Origin: Myxococcaceae bacterium
GTDB taxonomy: Bacteria > Myxococcota > Myxococcia > Myxococcales > Myxococcaceae
Assembly: GCA_018262385.1 (NCBI GenBank)
Contig: JAGSPQ010000156.1
Location: 1-7,452 of the forward strand
Direction: 5' to 3'
Length of the DNA stretch: 7,452 nucleotides
Both the position numbers and the translations under genes were made by a program. The notes beneath the pieces were generated by a model. That model did not search any database. It was given only the letters and a program-made list of their open reading frames with translations, and was not told where the DNA came from. Of the stretch, positions 5,926 to 7,452 are shown in pieces (within the stretch, counting starts at the first letter, position 1; each line of letters opens with the position of its first letter).

Positions 5926-5943
5926 ACTGATAGGGTGTTCAGT
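5926..5943 (+). promoter_or_regulatory. LexA-type SOS operator upstream of recN
   Basis: ACTGA-N8-TCAGT is a perfect 5-bp dyad with the N8 spacing seen in LexA sites such as CTGT-N8-ACAG. Read as 5927-5943 it fits the Myxococcus xanthus LexA consensus CTRHAMRYBYGTTCAGS, recalled from memory, at 14 of 17 positions by hand count, including the whole GTTCAG half. It lies 33 bp upstream of the recN ATG, where bound LexA would block initiation or early transcription. recN is a classic SOS gene, which supports the reading. A further TCAGT at 5917-5921 forms a second dyad with the left arm. Binding is inferred. Confidence 0.62.
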
Positions 5944-5962
5944 GTCCACCGAGCACGCGGTC

Positions 5963-5968
5963 AGGAGG
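5963..5968 (+). promoter_or_regulatory. Perfect Shine-Dalgarno of recN
   Basis: AGGAGG with 8 nt to the ATG at 5977, inside a longer purine tract (5963-5973). It fixes the recN start and suggests efficient translation once the gene is transcribed. Confidence 0.85.
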
Positions 5969-5976
5969 AGGGGTTC

Positions 5977-7452
5977 ATGTTGCTGTCGCTGCGGTTGTCG
6001 AACTTTGCGGTGATCGAGGAAGCCGAGGTCGCCTTCGGGCCGGGCCTCACCGTGCTGACGGGAGAAACCGGAGCGGGCAAGTCGATGCTGATCGACGCGC
6101 TCGCCCTGCTGTCGGGCGCCCGCGGCGACGCCGAGACGGTGCGCTCGGGGGCCGAGGAAGCGGTCGTCGAGGGGGTGTTCGAGCGCTCGGCCGCGATGGG
6201 TGGCCGCCTGGCGGAGCTCGGCCTGCCCGACCTCGGCGCCGAGGTGAGCGTGCGCCGGGTGGTCGGCCGCAACGGCCGGGGCAAGGCGCACGTCAACGGA
6301 GCGCTGGTGGCGGTCGGGGTGCTCGGGCGGCTGATGCACGGGCTGGTCGACGTCGCCGGTCAGCACGAGCACTTCGCGCTCTTCGATGCGGGGCGGCACT
6401 GCGCGCTGCTCGATCGGCTGGGAGGAGAGTGGGTGGCGCGCGCTTTCACCCGCTACGGTGAAGCCTTCGCCGCGCTCCAGCAGGTCGACCGGGAGCTCGC
6501 CGCGGTGGGCGGCGACGAGACCCAGGTGCAGGTGCGGGCCGAGTTTCTCCAGTACCAGCTCGACGAGATCGAGAAGGTCGCGCCCAGGCCGGGGGAAGAT
6601 CTGCAGCTCGAGGCGGAGCAGCGCCGGCTGAAGGCCAGCCAGCGGCTGCGGCAGCTGGCCTCGCTCGCCGAGGAGCTCGTCTCCACCCGCGAGGCGTCGG
6701 CGCTCGAGCTGACCGGGCGCGCGCTGGGGGCGGTGGGCGAGGCCGAGAAGATCGACCCGGCCTTCAGTGGCCCCCGCGAGCGGCTGGTCGCCGCCCAGGC
6801 CGAGCTGGAGGAGTCGGCCCGCGGGCTCTCGCGCTACCTCAGCACCCTCGAGGCGGATCCCGGCCGGCTCGCCGAGGTCGACGATCGGCTCGATGCGCTG
6901 CGCCGGCTCTCGCGCAAGCATGGCGCTTCGCTCGATGGCGTGCTCGCCCGGCGGGACGCCCTCGTCGCTGAGCTGCAGACGCTGCTCCATCGGGCCGAGC
7001 GGCGGGCCGAGCTCGAGCAGCAGCGCGCCCGGGCGGTGGTCGAGGCCGCCGCCTGCGGCGCTTCGCTCAGCGCGGCCCGAAAGACCGCCGGCGGCGCGCT
7101 GGTGGAAGCGGTGGCCGAACGGCTGAAGAAGCTGGCGATGGCCCGGGCCCGCTTCGCGGTGCAGCTCGACGTCCAGCCGCTGGGCCCGACCGGTGGCGAT
7201 GCGGTCGAGCTGCTCTTCTCGGCCAACGTCGGCGAGCCGCTGCGGCCGCTGGCGAAGGTGGCCTCCGGGGGAGAGGCCTCCCGGGTGATGCTGGCGATCA
7301 AGGCCGCGCTCGCCGAGTCCGACGAGTGCGGGTGCACGGTGTTCGACGAGGCGGACGCCGGAGTCGGCGGCGCGGTCGCCGACGTGGTCGGCCGGCTGAT
7401 CAAAGAGGTGAGCCGGCACCGCCAGGTCCTCTGCATCACCCACCTGCCGCAG
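5977..7452 (+). CDS. recN: DNA repair protein RecN (3' end beyond the window)
   Basis: RecN is an SMC-like cytoplasmic ATPase that helps hold and repair broken DNA during recombination with RecA. The frame is open for exactly 492 codons to the window edge; E. coli RecN has 553, so about 60 residues are missing. It opens with MLLSLRLSNFAVIEEAEVAF, followed by Walker A GETGAGKS (29-36). GQHEHFALFD (about 128-137) and QLDEIEKV, followed closely by GEDLQLEAE, are RecN-type stretches before the coiled-coil arms (about 210-400). The second half of the ATPase head has the signature SGGEASR (430-436), Walker B TVFDEADAGVGG (454-465, Asp457-Glu458) and the His of ITHLPQ (489). Most relatives have Ile or Val where Ala459 stands. 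The start is fixed by a perfect Shine-Dalgarno. The LexA-like dyad just upstream indicates SOS control. I see no frameshift. Confidence 0.97.
   Translation, partial: MLLSLRLSNFAVIEEAEVAFGPGLTVLTGETGAGKSMLIDALALLSGARGDAETVRSGAEEAVVEGVFERSAAMGGRLAELGLPDLGAEVSVRRVVGRNGRGKAHVNGALVAVGVLGRLMHGLVDVAGQHEHFALFDAGRHCALLDRLGGEWVARAFTRYGEAFAALQQVDRELAAVGGDETQVQVRAEFLQYQLDEIEKVAPRPGEDLQLEAEQRRLKASQRLRQLASLAEELVSTREASALELTGRALGAVGEAEKIDPAFSGPRERLVAAQAELEESARGLSRYLSTLEADPGRLAEVDDRLDALRRLSRKHGASLDGVLARRDALVAELQTLLHRAERRAELEQQRARAVVEAAACGASLSAARKTAGGALVEAVAERLKKLAMARARFAVQLDVQPLGPTGGDAVELLFSANVGEPLRPLAKVASGGEASRVMLAIKAALAESDECGCTVFDEADAGVGGAVADVVGRLIKEVSRHRQVLCITHLPQ

Larger units (their letters stand above)
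5759..5976. other. Divergent intergenic region, ATP-grasp gene / recN
   Basis: These 218 bp hold the start regions of two divergent genes. The recN-proximal part (5917-5970) contains the LexA-like operator and the Shine-Dalgarno. The ligase-proximal part is GC-rich (a run of seven C at 5792-5798, CCGCCGCGGCG at 5811-5821) and I find no convincing promoter hexamers there on either strand. Confidence 0.6.

Noticed and set aside
5917..7443. Open frame of 508 codons on the minus strand opposite recN
   Set aside because: It is antisense to recN, which has Walker A, signature and Walker B motifs. The minus frame shows only repetitive His/Arg/Gly/Leu-rich sequence.

Overview
The window is very GC-rich with strong G/C preference at third codon positions. 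It reads as a chromosomal segment of a Gram-negative bacterium, most likely a myxobacterium-like member of Myxococcota/Deltaproteobacteria. The support is the presence of lipoprotein and LolC/E-like permease genes and, more specifically, a sequence upstream of recN that matches the Myxococcus xanthus type of LexA (SOS) box, as I remember that consensus, at 14 of 17 positions. The lineage call is an inference. I see no mobile element, CRISPR array, tRNA or rRNA.

Left part (1-1301): the 3' end of an FtsX/MacB-type ABC transporter permease on the + strand runs off the left edge. A small unrecognised minus-strand ORF (323-664) faces it and overlaps its 3' end. A small predicted lipoprotein follows on + (810-1301).

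Centre-left (1304-3148): a LysR-type regulator (minus) ends 2 bp from the lipoprotein stop. It is divergent, across 78 bp, from a LigB/DODA-family extradiol dioxygenase (plus) with a twin-arginine-like N-terminus. This is the usual layout of a LysR regulator and its target gene.

Centre-right (3099-5758): two minus-strand genes form a tight pair, an ATP-grasp ligase followed by a GNAT/FemAB-like (Acetyltransf_6, BioF2-like) acyltransferase. The ligase stop overlaps a possible ATG of the acyltransferase, but a perfect AGGAGG favours an ATG 24 nt downstream. The pair looks like a compact two-enzyme module that activates a carboxylate and transfers an acyl or aminoacyl group; its substrate cannot be read from sequence. 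Its 3' end overlaps the dioxygenase gene tail to tail by 50 bp.

Right part (5759-7452): a 218-bp divergent intergenic region carries an ACTGA-N8-TCAGT LexA-like palindrome and a perfect Shine-Dalgarno in front of recN, the SMC-like DNA repair ATPase. recN is open at the right edge, and nearly all its hallmark motifs are inside the window. Most of the window is ordinary chromosomal gene content. The most rewarding points are the recN operator array, the ATP-grasp/GNAT pair, and the probably exported dioxygenase.
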